64,000 bases of DNA, from positions 23,250,001 to 23,314,000 of the forward strand of contig JBHGNT010000003.1 in assembly GCA_043228905.1 (NCBI GenBank), read 5' to 3'. Numbering within the stretch: position 1 is the stretch's first letter; each line of letters begins with the position of its first letter. Positions 1 through 10,440 of the stretch are shown here, piece by piece. Origin of the DNA: Azolla caroliniana (taxonomy: Eukaryota; Polypodiophyta). The notes under the pieces were generated by a model. The model saw nothing but the letters and a program-made list of their open reading frames with translations. It did not search any database and had not been told where the DNA came from. Both the position numbers and the translations under genes were made by a program.

Positions 1-114
1 GCCAACGTGCAGCCGGAATGCGGATTACGGAAGACCGGTTCCTCACCGGCCGGAGTCTCTCACACTTCTCCGAACTTGGCATGTACTGGTGGACGTGAGG
101 TTTGGTGGGGCGGA
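1..114 (+). mobile_element. 3' internal tail and polypurine tract of an LTR retrotransposon
   Basis: The window opens inside an element. No coding frame is visible. Bases 98-114 are a G-rich tract (AGGTTTGGTGGGGCGGA) immediately followed by an LTR-like start TGTCATGAAGATT. The same junction, read on the minus strand, lies at the 3' end of the gag-only element at 23207-26589, so the two belong to one lineage. Confidence 0.6.
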
Positions 115-640
115 TGTCATGAAGATTCTGGGCCATGGTGAGAAACCGGGGAATATCAGAAGAATCGGCGGGGTGCATCATGTGCACTCACCCTTGTACA
201 AATTGTGTAAATGATAGGGGCGCCATTATGGCGCCGGACAGTAGTTAGTTCGGGCAGAGGATCCCTTGTAATCAGGGATTTATCCCACATTGTAACGCAT
301 CCCTCTCCTTGTTCTATAAAAGGAAGGGAGCGTCGTTTGTTAAGGGGTTGCCCATTTTGAGTCATAAGGGTATACCATTTTGGTCTAGGGTTATTTCCTT
401 AAGAATTTTTCTAGGGTTAGTATTTTTCTTTGGGGGTCTTCTTCTTCTCCTCCTTCTTGAGAAGTTGGGGCACCGCAACCATGGCGGCAAAGCTGTGTTA
501 GGGTTTGTGTTCTTCTTCTTCTCCTTCTTCGTCGTTGTGCGTGTTGAGACCTCGTGTCTATTGTGAGTGTAGCCTAGCTCGAGGCAGGGTTTGTATCTAT
601 CTTTGTAAATATACATATCTATACATATATATAAGGATGC
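115..640 (+). repeat. LTR of a Ty3-type element (right edge uncertain)
   Basis: Begins TGTCATGAAG directly after a polypurine tract. It contains a promoter-like segment near 290-325 (CTCTCCTTGTTCTATAAAAG), where TATAAAA is a plausible TATA box. A very similar promoter segment occurs near 2180-2215. The right end is not sharply defined; I place it before the CT-microsatellite and RT relic. Whether this is a 3' LTR of an off-window element or the 5' LTR of the following relic is not resolved. Confidence 0.5.
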
Positions 641-737
641 GAGAGTTTGAATCTCTGCCAGTGTAGGGTGTGTTTCCCTTACTCTGTTCTCTGTACATAC
701 TCGGCGTGGTCTGAGTCAGTGTTGCGCGCTTATTCTC

Positions 738-761
738 TCTCTCTCTCTCTCTCTCTCTTTT
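738..761 (+). repeat. (CT)n microsatellite
   Basis: About 12 CT dinucleotides in the leader between the LTR and the RT relic. Confidence 0.9.
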
Positions 762-924
762 CTCTTGTCCTCGGCGGCTTCCTGTACGTGTCCGGAATAG
801 CCCTGGTTTGTACCACGACTGGTGCAGTTGGACCGGAGAGGGTCGGCTTCCCAACATCCATCTCTTCCTGGTCCGAGACCCCCGTGCTCCCACCCTTCTA
901 CACGCACGCGCGTAAGAGCGCGAC

Positions 925-1965
925 AACGGTACCAAAGAAGAATGGAACCTTAAGGTTCACACAAGATCTTCAACCATGGAATAAAGTGACGATCCGCAAT
1001 GCCGGGATCGTTCCAAGTATGGATGAGTTCGGAGAAGCATTTGTGGGAAGGTCCATTTATTCTATGGGTGATCTCTACTCAGGCTATGATCAGTTTCAAC
1101 AAGCAGTTGAAAATAGAGACATTATAACAATGAGGACTCTGATTGGATTGGTACAAATGTGCACCTTACCTCAAAGCGCAACCAATTCAGTAGCACACAT
1201 GGTAAATGCCATGAACAAAGTTCTAAGAGACTGCATGCCAGATATTACGATGCCTTTCCTCGATATTATCCCTATAAAAGGGTGCCCCGAATAAAAAAAG
1301 GACGAGTCTTTAGATCAAGATGGATGTTGAAGATTTGTTTCAAACCATATTGAAGACTGCGAGAGAGTGCTACAAAGACTAGAAGGAGTCGGGCTCACAT
1401 TCTCAGGAGAAAAGTCGGCATTCGGGCAACATGAGGTCCTAATAGTGGGAGTCCGACATCTTTGCTGACCATACGGACGGAAACCCTCTCCTGTGAAGGT
1501 GAATGCTATTCAAGAGATGCGAGAAGAATGTATATCCCAAACAGGCGTGTGGCGATTCTTGGGAGCGTGTACCTTTTATCATATCTGGATTCCGTACTAC
1601 ATCATGTCGCCGAGCCATTACATGGATTGCTAAAGAAAAGAAAGAAGTTCGAATGGGGAGAGGATCAAACAAACGCGAGGTGTAGATTGAAGAAACTACT
1701 TCTTGAAGCTCCAGCGCCAAGAAAGGCCAACTATACTGATGGGAAGTTGATTTATGTGACTATGGATACAAGCCCAACCAGAATCGGGTGGGTCATCAAC
1801 CAAGAAGGAGAAGATAGTGCACGGTATGCCATCTGGTTCGAAGCAAAAGCCTCCATGAACGACAACAAGGATACGCCCAAATCAAGTGGGAACTTTGGGG
1901 TATTGTGTTTGCAGTGAAGATAGACAAGGACTACTTGATCGGGTCAGAAGTGATAATTGAGATGG
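925..1965 (+). pseudogene. Ty3-type reverse transcriptase/RNase H relic
   Basis: A decayed pol segment. Recognisable stretches are KKNGTLRFTQDLQPWNKVTI and SIYSMGDLYSGYDQF (RT fingers and palm), FLDIIPIKGCP at about 1255-1287 where families have an xDD active site, then thumb/connection sequence (LEGVGLTFSGEKSAFGQHE near 1380-1433) and an RNase H start (VTMDTSPTRIGWVINQEGE near 1757-1812). The second catalytic aspartate of the RT motif is replaced by isoleucine, and the frame shifts several times with stops, so this copy cannot encode an active enzyme. Gag, protease and integrase are absent. The lineage is Ty3-type by sequence style; a finer placement would need alignment. Confidence 0.75.
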
Positions 1966-2532
1966 TGTCGTGGAGAAAACCATCCCTCGGAGGAATCAGT
2001 GGATAGTGTGCATGAACTGGCCCTTACACATGAGCACATGTTTTGGTGTATTTACATAGTTAAGTAAGTACAGATCGCCGATGTAATTATCCTAGGTAGC
2101 ACGAATTCGTTATGTAGGGGATCGAAGAGGATCTCTGTCTGGAAGGACAAAGAATAAAAGTGATGTAACAATCTGTAACGGCTCTCTCTCCTTGTGCTAT
2201 AAAGGAGGGGAAAAAGGGGTGAGTGGGGATCGCACATTTAGAGGACGAAGTGTTGTCGGACTGGGAACCGAGCTCCCTCCTCCACTATCGTTGTCGCTTC
2301 TGCAAGAATTTTGGGTTGGTTGGTTGCCTCTGCTGCGTGAAAGCCCGTGTGCTTCCGATAGAGGCTCCACTGCGTATTTCAGTGCGTGTTTTCGCCTGCG
2401 TTGAGTCTGTCACCGGCTTGCCAATTGTAACTTTGCAAGCTCTGTAATCTATACTGTTATTGGAATTGATTCTTTCATTTTCTGTCTCTCTGTGTTTCTT
2501 CTCTCTCACGCTCCTCGGTTTAGGGCCCCCGC
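1966..2532 (+). repeat. LTR-like region with TATA box, interrupted by the chromovirus at 2533
   Basis: Contains a promoter-like stretch near 2175-2215 (CTCTCTCCTTGTGCTATAAA) resembling that of the LTR at 115-640, followed by a CT-rich leader. It ends ..GGGCCCCCGC at 2532, where the 5.7-kb chromovirus is inserted. The sequence resumes at 8264 with CCCGCGGTCCCG and probably ends ..GAGCGTAACA near 8302. No protein-coding frame is supported. Confidence 0.5.
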
Positions 2533-2987
2533 TATTAGAGATCTAGGTACTAAAGTAAGCTTAAGATAAGGATAAACAAATGATAGATAGAAAGGAGAAA
2601 GAGAAAGAAGGGTGCCGATCCACCCGACCACCCCCGAGCGAAGGGATCGAGACGGACTCGAGCCTCGATCATCGTCCCATACCACCGCCGTGGCGTCGAG
2701 TCGTACCTGGTGCTGGCGCGCTCGCTACAAGAGTTGACCCACCACAAGAGCAGAGTCTCGATGTAGTCAAAAGATGATCCAATGAGGGTAGCTAGGCCTC
2801 TTATTTATAGCAATACCCAAGGCCCCCAGGCAAGTTCACACTTGACCTAATGGGTTGTCTCAATCCCGAGGATTAAAAGTAATCCTCCACTTCTTTACAC
2901 TCTCGTTTAACCCTCACACTTATCCACATGTATAGAATACTACGGTAAATTCTCACCACGGGATATGAAATGGTCATGCTCGTAACA
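2533..2987 (-). repeat. 3' LTR of the chromovirus
   Basis: A 455-bp LTR. On the minus strand it starts TGTTACGAGCATGACC and ends CTCTAATA. It matches the 5' LTR at 7675-8263, apart from an internal stretch deleted from one unit of that LTR and the tandem copies there. The integrase frame ends 14 bases inside this LTR. Confidence 0.88.
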
Positions 2988-4184
2988 TACTCCCCCTCTT
3001 TAAAACATTGCACTCTTGCAATGGAAAGTTAGGGAAATTAGTTCTGAGAGTATTTTCGCGTTCCCATGTGGCATGTTTTATTGATTTATCCATCCATTTT
3101 ATTTTAAACTCTCGGATTTCTTTAGTATGTAATTTTTTTGTTTTAACATCGAGAATTCTTTCTGGTACATGTGGTTTAGAAGATAATTCTTCAGAAGTAA
3201 CCAGAGTTTCAGTTGTAACTGTATTGTCACTAGAACCTAGAAGTTCTTTTAGACGACTCACATGGAAGACTGGATGAATTCCAACACCATCGGGAAGAGC
3301 AAGACGATAGGCTGATGACCCAATGCGTTTGAGGATTGTAGAAGGTCCACAAAACCGTGGGGCTAACTTAGCGCACTTACCCGTAGACAATGTCTTAGAA
3401 ATGTGAGGTACACGTAAAAATACCTTTTGTCCAGGGTTGAATACACGAGGTTGTCTATGATGATCAACATAAAAACGCGCTCTATCTTGAGCTGTTTTTA
3501 TATTATCTCGTGCAATATGCAACATATCTTGCATATCCCGAAGAAACTTTTGCGTACTTCGCAACTCATCATGATGTATATTAACATCAATCGGGGCTCG
3601 TGCCTGAAAACCATACATCAACATAAAAGGACTATATCCCGTCGATGTATGCTTGGAGCTGTTATAAGCAAACTCCAAAATTGGGAGATAACGTTCCCAT
3701 TTTGTTGGTTTTGCACCAACGTATGCTCGAAGCATGTCCTCAATAATTTGATTTACTCGTTCTGTCTGTCCATCGAATTGAGGATGATCCATGGAGCTCA
3801 TGCTCAACGTAGTTTCTAACTTCTTAAAGACTTGCGTCCAGAAGTCACTAGTAAACTTTGAATTTAGATCACTCACGATATCCATCGGTAACCCATAAAA
3901 ACGAAATAATTCGTCAACGAATTGGTAAGCCAATTCAGGAGCTGTTACCGTGGTTTTAGTAGCAATAAATCTGGCCATTTTAGTTAGTCGATCAACGACA
4001 ACTAGATGGCATCATGACCTTTTTGGGTGCGAGGAAGGCTAACAATAAAATCCATGGATATGCTTTCCCACTTATTATTGGGAATGTCCAAGGGATGTAA
4101 AAGTCCTGCGGCTTTAAGTCGCTCGGCTTTGTTAACCTGACATTGGTGACATTTAGTCACATAGCTATGTATGTCAGGACGCAT
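2974..4184 (-). pseudogene. Chromovirus integrase with chromodomain
   Basis: Integrase inserts element cDNA into chromosomes; the C-terminal chromodomain targets chromatin. Seen here: part of a zinc-binding region (VTKCHQCQVNKAERLKAAGL near 4085-4150), the catalytic core starting DFIVSLP (near 4040), SDLNSKFTSDFWTQVF, the QFDGQTERVNQ stretch (near 3760), the GPSTILKRIGSSAYRLALP domain, and a chromodomain-like end (PERILDVKTKKL, then IKWMDKSIKHATWE, about 3045-3175). A frameshift near 3990 separates the two parts, so the gene is broken. The reading frame stops inside the LTR at 2974, a compact arrangement common in this group. Confidence 0.85.
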
Positions 4185-4560
4185 CTTAGGCCAATAAAAT
4201 TGAGTGGAGATGAGAACGAGTGTACGATGTATTCCAGGGTGCCCTGCTGAGGGTGCATCATGGCATTAAAAAAGAATCCTCTTTTTGACCTCGGGTAAAT
4301 CTGGAACACAAACCTTCCCATTACGGTAGAGCAAACCGTTAGCAATTTGGAAGTATTCCTTCGAGGATGTGATGGTGTCTGTTCCAGACTCAACTCTTGC
4401 CCAATATTTTGCAAAATAACTGTCATCAGGATACTTTCCTCGAAGGTGATCATAAAGATCTGATGTTATTTCTGTGAAGCTAAGCATGTTAACTTCACGG
4501 ATGCGACTTAATGTATCAGGGACAGTGTTCATGGAACCTTTACGATATCGTATGGAAAAA
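4185..4560 (-). pseudogene. Chromovirus RNase H end and integrase zinc-finger segment, frame-broken
   Basis: The stretch NTVPDTLSRI marks the conserved RNase H/integrase boundary (..ADALSR.. in Ty3 elements). It is followed by IANGLLYRNGKVCVPDLPEV, the usual start of the integrase N-terminal region, and by remnants of the zinc-binding HHCC module. At least two frame changes and a stop (near 4585, in the WANLIQDFDF region) separate it from its neighbours. It belongs to the single pol gene of the 2533-8263 element. Confidence 0.75.
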
Positions 4561-4603
4561 TCAAAGTCTTGGATGAGATTAGCCCATCATGCCTTACGAC
4601 CTT

Positions 4604-5641
4604 TCAGGACTCGTGGTCCGTCGTTACCACAAAGCGATTTCCATAAAGATAATGGCGCCATGTTTTGAGAGCATGTATAACTGCAAATAATTCCTTTTCT
4701 TGAACGGTATACCGACATTGAGCAGAATCAAGTTTCTTACTCTCGAATGCTATTGGTTTACCATCTTGATACAAAACAACACCTATAGCATAATCACTGG
4801 CATCGGTTTCAACCTCAAAAGGTTTTGAAGGATCAGGTAAAAGAAGTGAAGGAGCCTTGCAAACCAGGTCCTTGAGTTCCTTAAAGGCGAGGTCTAGTGT
4901 AGCATTCCACACAATAGGTTTTGTAGACTTACGCGTTTGACCTTTTAAAAGATCAATAAACGGCGTCGTCAATTGGGAGTAATTACGAAGAGACTTTCGC
5001 AAGAACCCAACAAAACCAAGGAATGATCGAACTTCTCGAATATTCCGAAGAGTGGGCCAAAGCTTGATTTCTTGATCGTCGTCAACCCGGGGCAATGGGT
5101 ATGAATTCTTGATCGTCACTTTATTGAAGCGTCGGTAATTAATACACATACGCCATGTGCCCTCTTTCTTTTTTACCAAGAGAACTGGTGCACCCCATGG
5201 AGATTTACTATAACGTATATAAACCATTCGTAAATAGTCCTTGAGTTGCTTAGATACCTCATCTTCTTCGGATCGACTTAAGCGATACGGAGGTATACTT
5301 ATTAGTGCAACACCAGGTACAATATCTATACGATGGTCTATATTACGTTTAGGAGGTAACCCATCAGGTAGTTCACTTGGAAAAACATCATGAAAATCAT
5401 TTAAGATTTCATCAAGTTGTTGTTGTTCAAAATATGTTAATTGAACCGGGACATTATCGATATTGTAAACGTCAATGTCCGGATCAAGTACACAATAAAA
5501 TAACGTAGAACAAGACAACTCGGATATTGATGGACACGCGGAAACAATCGAGAGGGATTGTTTTTTTATACATTGAATAAAATGCGTACAATCGTTCAGT
5601 ACAAAAGAAATGGATAACCCAGTATTACGTCGGTGGTACAA
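4604..5641 (-). pseudogene. Chromovirus reverse transcriptase/RNase H with deleted catalytic core
   Basis: A 345-residue frame. The N-terminal part has the RT entry region ([54 protein letters not shown]). It then jumps directly to sequence found beyond the palm domain ([19 protein letters not shown]), followed by RNase H ([40 protein letters not shown]). The intervening palm segment with the YxDD metal-binding motif is missing, roughly 110 residues judged from family layout. The deletion is in frame, so the open frame survives although the enzyme must be dead. The C-terminal end breaks near 4604. Confidence 0.88.
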
Positions 5642-6024
5642 AGATTCATTACATGGAAGTCTACTTCCTCTATATAAGTATCAATAGAAATTCCTAATGA
5701 ATGAATCGCCCCGTTGATGTATTGTACTCTTCCATCAGCCAAGTGCACCATGTAGGTGTGATCACTTACGGTGGGTTGGATTCCCCATATCTGAACCAAA
5801 CGATCATTCACAAAATTGTGTGAGCTTCCCGAATCAAATAAAAATTGTACGGGAGATCCATTGATATACCCGTTTGCACATAGTAAATCAGTCATCTGTT
5901 GAGCGGTGAAACTAAGGTATTGGGTTATTTGTGCCAAATACATCTCAATGGACATTTGTCCAGGAGGATTCCCTTGAGTTCCTTCCGCTTGAGCGGATGA
6001 CATCAGGTCGTTAATTTGAGCCAT
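5596..6024 (-). pseudogene. Chromovirus retropepsin-like protease with vestigial gag
   Basis: A 142-residue frame whose protease core carries LFDSGSSHNFV (catalytic DSG, near 5815-5845), followed by VHLADG and the ILGYPFL flap/C-terminal motif near 5600. Only about 50 residues precede the protease, with no zinc knuckle and no capsid-like domain, so most of gag is missing. It overlaps the downstream RT frame by 46 bases in another frame. Retropepsins cleave the Gag-Pol polyprotein; here the substrate is mostly gone. Confidence 0.8.
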
Positions 6025-7662
6025 TAAAGATTATTTCTAGAAAAGAAATAGGATAAGGTTAGAGAGATAGTCATAACATCATGTCGTGATGTAAACATAT
6101 CATGGGCAAACATTAATCGATATCATGATCTCACGTCAATACCCCTCTAGACGTATGAGATGAGGTTCAAGATCAGGTTACTATGGTAACACAAAGGTGT
6201 TTAAAAAACCATCGGGGTGACAATTTAATGTCTTTCCCTGATCTCTATATCGATTTTTTTATGGCGGCTCCCCGAGGCTCAACCATGTATGTTCACGTCA
6301 TGAGTAGTTTATACACGAAAAAAATGTTAACAATAAACTATGTTTCGGTGCCCACATATGTGGTTTCGGCTCTTTAAGTCCTATTACGAGGACCCCGAGG
6401 TGCACTTAGACCTTAAGTCTAAACATGTGTTATAGTCATATGTATCACCGATTTTGTATGGTCTTGGTCATATTTGAACTCGAGACCTCGAGAACAAATG
6501 CATTAAACACTTGAGCCAACCAAGTAGGTTGCTCTTCTCGAATGCTTAATGTTTGATGCGTATAAGAGATATGCGAGGCATTTGATCATATATGTTTTTT
6601 TTTAAAGAACATATATGTCAAGGTTCCTTATTTCGCCCTCATTTACCAAATTATGTTGGTACGTTACCTAACCTCAAGTCTCGTAATTACGATGGCATAG
6701 GCCAAATTGCAACCTAATGGTCAAGCCAAATGAGCCCTCGTTTCGTAGTAGGCCCACGTGGCCCATCACATGGTCACGTCATTACGAATGCCTCTCGTAA
6801 GAACGAGCTCATGGTCGCGTCATTGGAGCGACCTCAGTTGAAGTGGGTCAAGCCCTACGTACTCAACATCATTATGGCTATAGGTGTTTCTTTACGTAAC
6901 GAAATCGAGGTCATCAACGGGGTTGTCAACAATAAAAAATTGTTGAAAAAGGGATGGTGACAACACCTTTCTCACAAAAATGTGAGAACGGCCACCAACA
7001 TCCTTTTCCCGACAAGGACAACTTTCGATATAATCACGTAATAACGAATATACACATATGTTTACTTATCACATATATACGATCAAATACGTATATAAGT
7101 GACCACATATGCCTATATTAAACATATCGTTATATTAAATAGCCACAAATGGTGTGATCGAGATACGTAATCGAGGTATATACCTCTACGCACACGAAAC
7201 ATCCACTAATAAGAGATCATCGTAATACGCAATTGAGGTATTGACCTCTTACGCATACGAGACCAAACGCATATCGTTTACAACAAATCAAGGTATTAAA
7301 CTCATATGCAAACATAACATATGTTCGTGAATGTAATACGTAATTGAGGTATTAACCTCGTACGCATACGACACTCATCACATATTATTAATATGTCAAA
7401 CGAGGTATTGACCTCGTGCACATATGTAAACATTTTAGAAAATCAGTTAAAGACCACTACAACATCATTGACTTAATGAAAAAATGACATATAAACTAAA
7501 CACATGATTAGATGGGAGAAGAGAGAATAGAAAAAAAAAAAATTATGGAAAGAGTTACCGAAGTTCTTTGTTGATCGTTGTCTGCATCAAGGTCGACCGC
7601 ACATCGATCGATCACCATCAATCAAAAGACAAATGAAAAACAAAGAAACATTAGTACATAAA
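6025..7662 (-). other. Chromovirus leader with no gag; AT-rich repeats
   Basis: Between protease and primer-binding site there is no coding frame. From about 7130 to 7430 a short motif (AATACGTAATTGAGGTAT, then TGACCTCGTACGCATACGA-like) recurs at least four times at irregular spacing, mixed with CATATG-rich sequence. A tRNA-like segment lies at 6466-6533. The gag gene expected here has been replaced by, or has decayed into, this sequence. Confidence 0.6.
6466..6533 (-). ncRNA. tRNA-like (SINE head-like) segment with A- and B-box matches
   Basis: On the minus strand, CTTGGTTGGCTCAAGTG (within 6509-6529) resembles a Pol III A box. About 25 bases on, GGTCTCGAGTTCAAATATGA (within 6466-6487) resembles a B box/T-arm, with GGTC..GACC able to pair. 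No complete cloverleaf or acceptor stem is visible, so this is not a functional tRNA. It could be a SINE remnant or a chance match. Confidence 0.35.
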
Positions 7663-7672
7663 TCTGATACCA
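7663..7672 (-). other. Primer-binding site of the chromovirus
   Basis: Minus-strand TGGTATCAGA, two bases from the LTR edge, is complementary to the 3' end of plant initiator tRNA-Met, the usual primer in this group. Confidence 0.85.
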
Positions 7673-7674
7673 AA

Positions 7675-8263
7675 TATTAGAGATCTAGATACTAAAGTAA
7701 GCTTAAGATAAGGATAAACAAACGATAGATAGAAAGGAGAAAGAGAAAGAAGGGTGCCGATCACACTCTCGTTTAACCCTCACACTTATCCACATGTATA
7801 GAATACTACGGTAAATTCTCACCACGGGATATTAAATGGTCATGCCCATAACATATGGATAGCTAGGCCTCTTATTTATAGCGATACCCAAGGCCCCCAG
7901 GCAAGTTCACACTTGACCTAATGGGTTGTCTCAATCCCGAGGATTAAAAGTAATCCTCCCCTTCTTTACACTCTCGTTTAACCCTCACACTTATCCACAT
8001 GTATAGAATACTACGGTAAATTCTCACCACGGGATATTAAATGGTCATGCCCATAACATATGGATAGCTAGGCCTCTTATTTATAGCGATACCCAAGGCC
8101 CCCAGGCAAGTTCACACTTGACCTAATGGGTTGTCTCAATCCCGAGGATTAAAAGTAATCCTCCCCTTCTTTACACTCTCGTTTAACCCTCACACTTATC
8201 CACATGTATAGAATACTACGGTAAATTCTCACCACGGGATATTAAATGGTCATGCCCGTAACA
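7675..8263 (-). repeat. 5' LTR of the chromovirus with 205-bp tandem duplication
   Basis: The unit starting TATGGATAGCTAGGCC occurs at 7854 and again at 8059, period 205 bp, both copies ending ..CATGCCC[AG]TAACA. A preceding shortened unit (7675-7853) lacks the central part present in the 3' LTR. The array is almost perfect, which suggests recent unequal exchange or template switching. The outer end at 8263 is fixed by the CCCGC target duplication. Confidence 0.85.
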
Positions 8264-8301
8264 CCCGCGGTCCCGCCTTATTTCATACGTTAGAGCGTAA
8301 C

Positions 8302-8530
8302 AACACGACACCGGATGACGCAAGCCCGGTGAGAACCTCTCACATGATGAAGGGACATATATGTAAATATGTCTCTGTTAGCCCATAGTGGCTATATTTG
8401 TAAATAGCCTGAAAGTCATATTAGTATAAATATGACCTAGGTCAAACAGAATATGTTGTTGCATTCTTGGTGGAACTACTGTACAGAGCGTAACAGAGAG
8501 AGATATTCCGCATATTCCTATCATCATCTT
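8302..8530 (+). repeat. Truncated copia LTR (family of 27474-28246)
   Basis: Contains the three-hairpin core of the family: 8355-8372, 8390-8409 and 8415-8436, the last with TATAAATA in its loop. The GGTCCCTCCGGATGGGA-type LTR start is missing. The fragment runs into the integrase relic at about 8530. Confidence 0.8.
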
Positions 8531-8876
8531 GTTGATTGTTCATGAAACAACGAAGATATTGCTCCAAAATCTGGTTGGTACGCTCAGTTTGGCCATTAGT
8601 CTTAGGATGATACCCCGAAGAAAGCTAATCCGAAATGTGGAGAAGTTTGAACACGTGCTTCCAAAACTTTGAGATGAATTGTGGACCATGATCACTAATA
8701 ATATCATCCGACAAACCATGATGCCTAAATACCTCCCACATAACGAGATTGACCATCTCTTGACTAGTAATAGACTTCGTACATGCCAAGAAGTGTGCCA
8801 TTTTGGTAAGTCGATTCACCACAGTGAGAATTGCATCAAAACCTTTTGAAAATGGGAGATCAGTAATGAAATCCAA
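8531..8876 (-). pseudogene. Ty3 integrase catalytic-core fragment
   Basis: MDFITDLPFSKGFDAILTVV carries the first catalytic aspartate. DDIISDHGPQFISKFWKHVF carries the second aspartate (SDxGPQF). A shifted frame then gives [20 protein letters not shown] around the third catalytic residue. The gene ends abruptly at the copia LTR fragment. The zinc-binding N-terminus lies in broken frames between 8880 and 9330. Confidence 0.85.
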
Positions 8877-9330
8877 GGATATAGACTTCCAAGAATTTTC
8901 CGGAATGGGAAGTGGTTGTAGTAAGCCATAGGATCAGTGTCGATGACTCTTTGATCGACAACATATATCACAGTTGCGAACATACTCCTCAACAAAATGA
9001 CGAAGGCGGGGCCACCAATAGTGTCAAGAAATTAATTCTAGAGTTTTGTGAACTTCAAAATGACCAGCCATTTGTGAGTCATGGCAATGTTGTAAAACTT
9101 GTAGTCATGGGGGACCATCAGGAACATACAATAGGTTTTTCCGAAATAGAAAACCACCATGCCAATAGAACTGACGATAGTCATTACAAGAGTTTTTCGA
9201 CTATGAGCAAGAAGCACGATCCGGGAAGATATGATCCAAAACATCCTTGGTGAATTCATCAATGGCCATATGATCTCGAATGGAATCAAGAAGAGTGGAA
9301 TCTTCAAGCGTTGTATGGCATTAACTACCA

Positions 9331-9624
9331 TTAATCGTAGGCGATTAGGACCCAAAAGGATTTGTTTTGATGCTCGAATGCAGGTTCCCCTAGACGAAGT
9401 TCCATATAAGAGCGCCGAGAAAGAGCATCTACTTTGCCTTGCTGCATCCCAAGGCGATATATGATGACAAAGTCGAAGTGAGTCAAAAATTGTGCCCACC
9501 GGGCTTGTCGTCGACTCAAGACTCGAGCATTTTGAAAATATGTCAAGTTCTTATCATCGTTGTAAACAATGATTTGCTGAGAAGAACCTTCTAGAAAATG
9601 TCGCCATTGTTGAAAAGAATCCAC
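9331..9624 (-). pseudogene. Ty3 RNase H C-terminal fragment
   Basis: Contains FQQWRHFLEGSSQQIIVYND (the family has HxWRHYLEG..), WAQFLTHFDFVIIYRLGMQQ and VDALSRR, the standard end of Ty3 RNase H. A break near 9660-9700 separates it from the RT/RNase H frame upstream. Confidence 0.85.
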
Positions 9625-9708
9625 AATTGCAAGGAGTTCTTTGTCATGGATCTCGTGGTTGATCTCTGCAGCTTAAAACTTTCGGGAATGAAAGCTGACA
9701 AGATGTAG

Positions 9709-10440
9709 CTATCCATCATCTCCAGTCTGCGATAGGACACTCCCTAGTGCAAAATCGGACGCATCAGCTTCAAGGATGAAGCGTTTTGTTGGGTCGACAT
9801 GTGCTAAGATAGGTGTCGTTGTAAACACTCGTTTTAAGCTTTCGAATGCTTCGACTGCATTTGAACTCCATATAAATGGCTGATTTTTGTGTGTGAGTTC
9901 AGTGAGCGGAAACACAACCTTGGAATAATCTTTAATAAATTTTCGATAGAAAAACATTGCACATTGTGCACTAAAAGGGGCGTTTGTGAGTTCAGTGAGC
10001 AAAAACATGACCTTGGAATAATCTTTAATAAATTTTCGATAGAAAATTGCAAACCCGAGAAAACATTGCACATCGCGCACTAAAAGGGGCGTTTGCCACT
10101 CTAAAATTGCTTGTAACTTCATGGGGTCCATAGCGATACCATCTGATGATACAACATACCCCAAAAATTCCACTTGATTCTGGCCGAAACTACACTTCTC
10201 TAATTTTGCATAGAGACCATATTCTCGGAGTCGATGCAGTACCTGATGAGCATGTTCATCATGCTCCTCTTGGGTCTTCAACTAGATTAGAATATCATCC
10301 AAATAAACTATAGTGACGATATTGAGAAAATCTCAAAAAATATCATTCGCCATATGTTGGAAAACTGTAGGTGCATTCGTGAGACCGAATGGCATCACAG
10401 TATACTCAAAATGTCCATAGCAAGTGCGAAAAGTTGCCTT
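9709..10440 (-). pseudogene. Ty3 RT palm/connection with internal duplication
   Basis: The active-site motif IVYLDDILI is visible near 10280-10310 and is followed by an in-frame stop where the family continues. The 190-residue frame at 9709-10281 continues with FLGYVVSSDGIAMDPMKLQA and then a duplicated segment: FYRKFIKDYSKV[MV]F.LTELT occurs twice, about 110 bases apart. RNase H begins at FILEADASDFALGSVLSQTG. The duplication inserts into the connection domain and is unique to this copy in the window. Confidence 0.85.

Larger units (their letters stand above)
2533..8263 (-). mobile_element. Complete but defective Ty3 chromovirus with 5-bp target duplication
   Basis: Read on the minus strand, the order is 5' LTR (7675-8263), primer-binding site TGGTATCAGA (complement of 7663-7672, matching initiator tRNA-Met), a long leader, protease, RT/RNase H, integrase with C-terminal chromodomain, a purine-rich tract (complement of about 2988-3004) and 3' LTR (2533-2987). 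The flanks carry the 5-bp repeat CCCGC (2528-2532 and 8264-8268), which fixes both ends. Gag is reduced to a stub and the RT core is deleted, so it is non-autonomous. It sits inside an older LTR. Confidence 0.88.

Noticed and set aside
309-616. Overlapping 84-85 codon frames on both strands with F- and R-rich translations
   Set aside because: They come from CTT/TTC-rich LTR leader sequence and show no family features.
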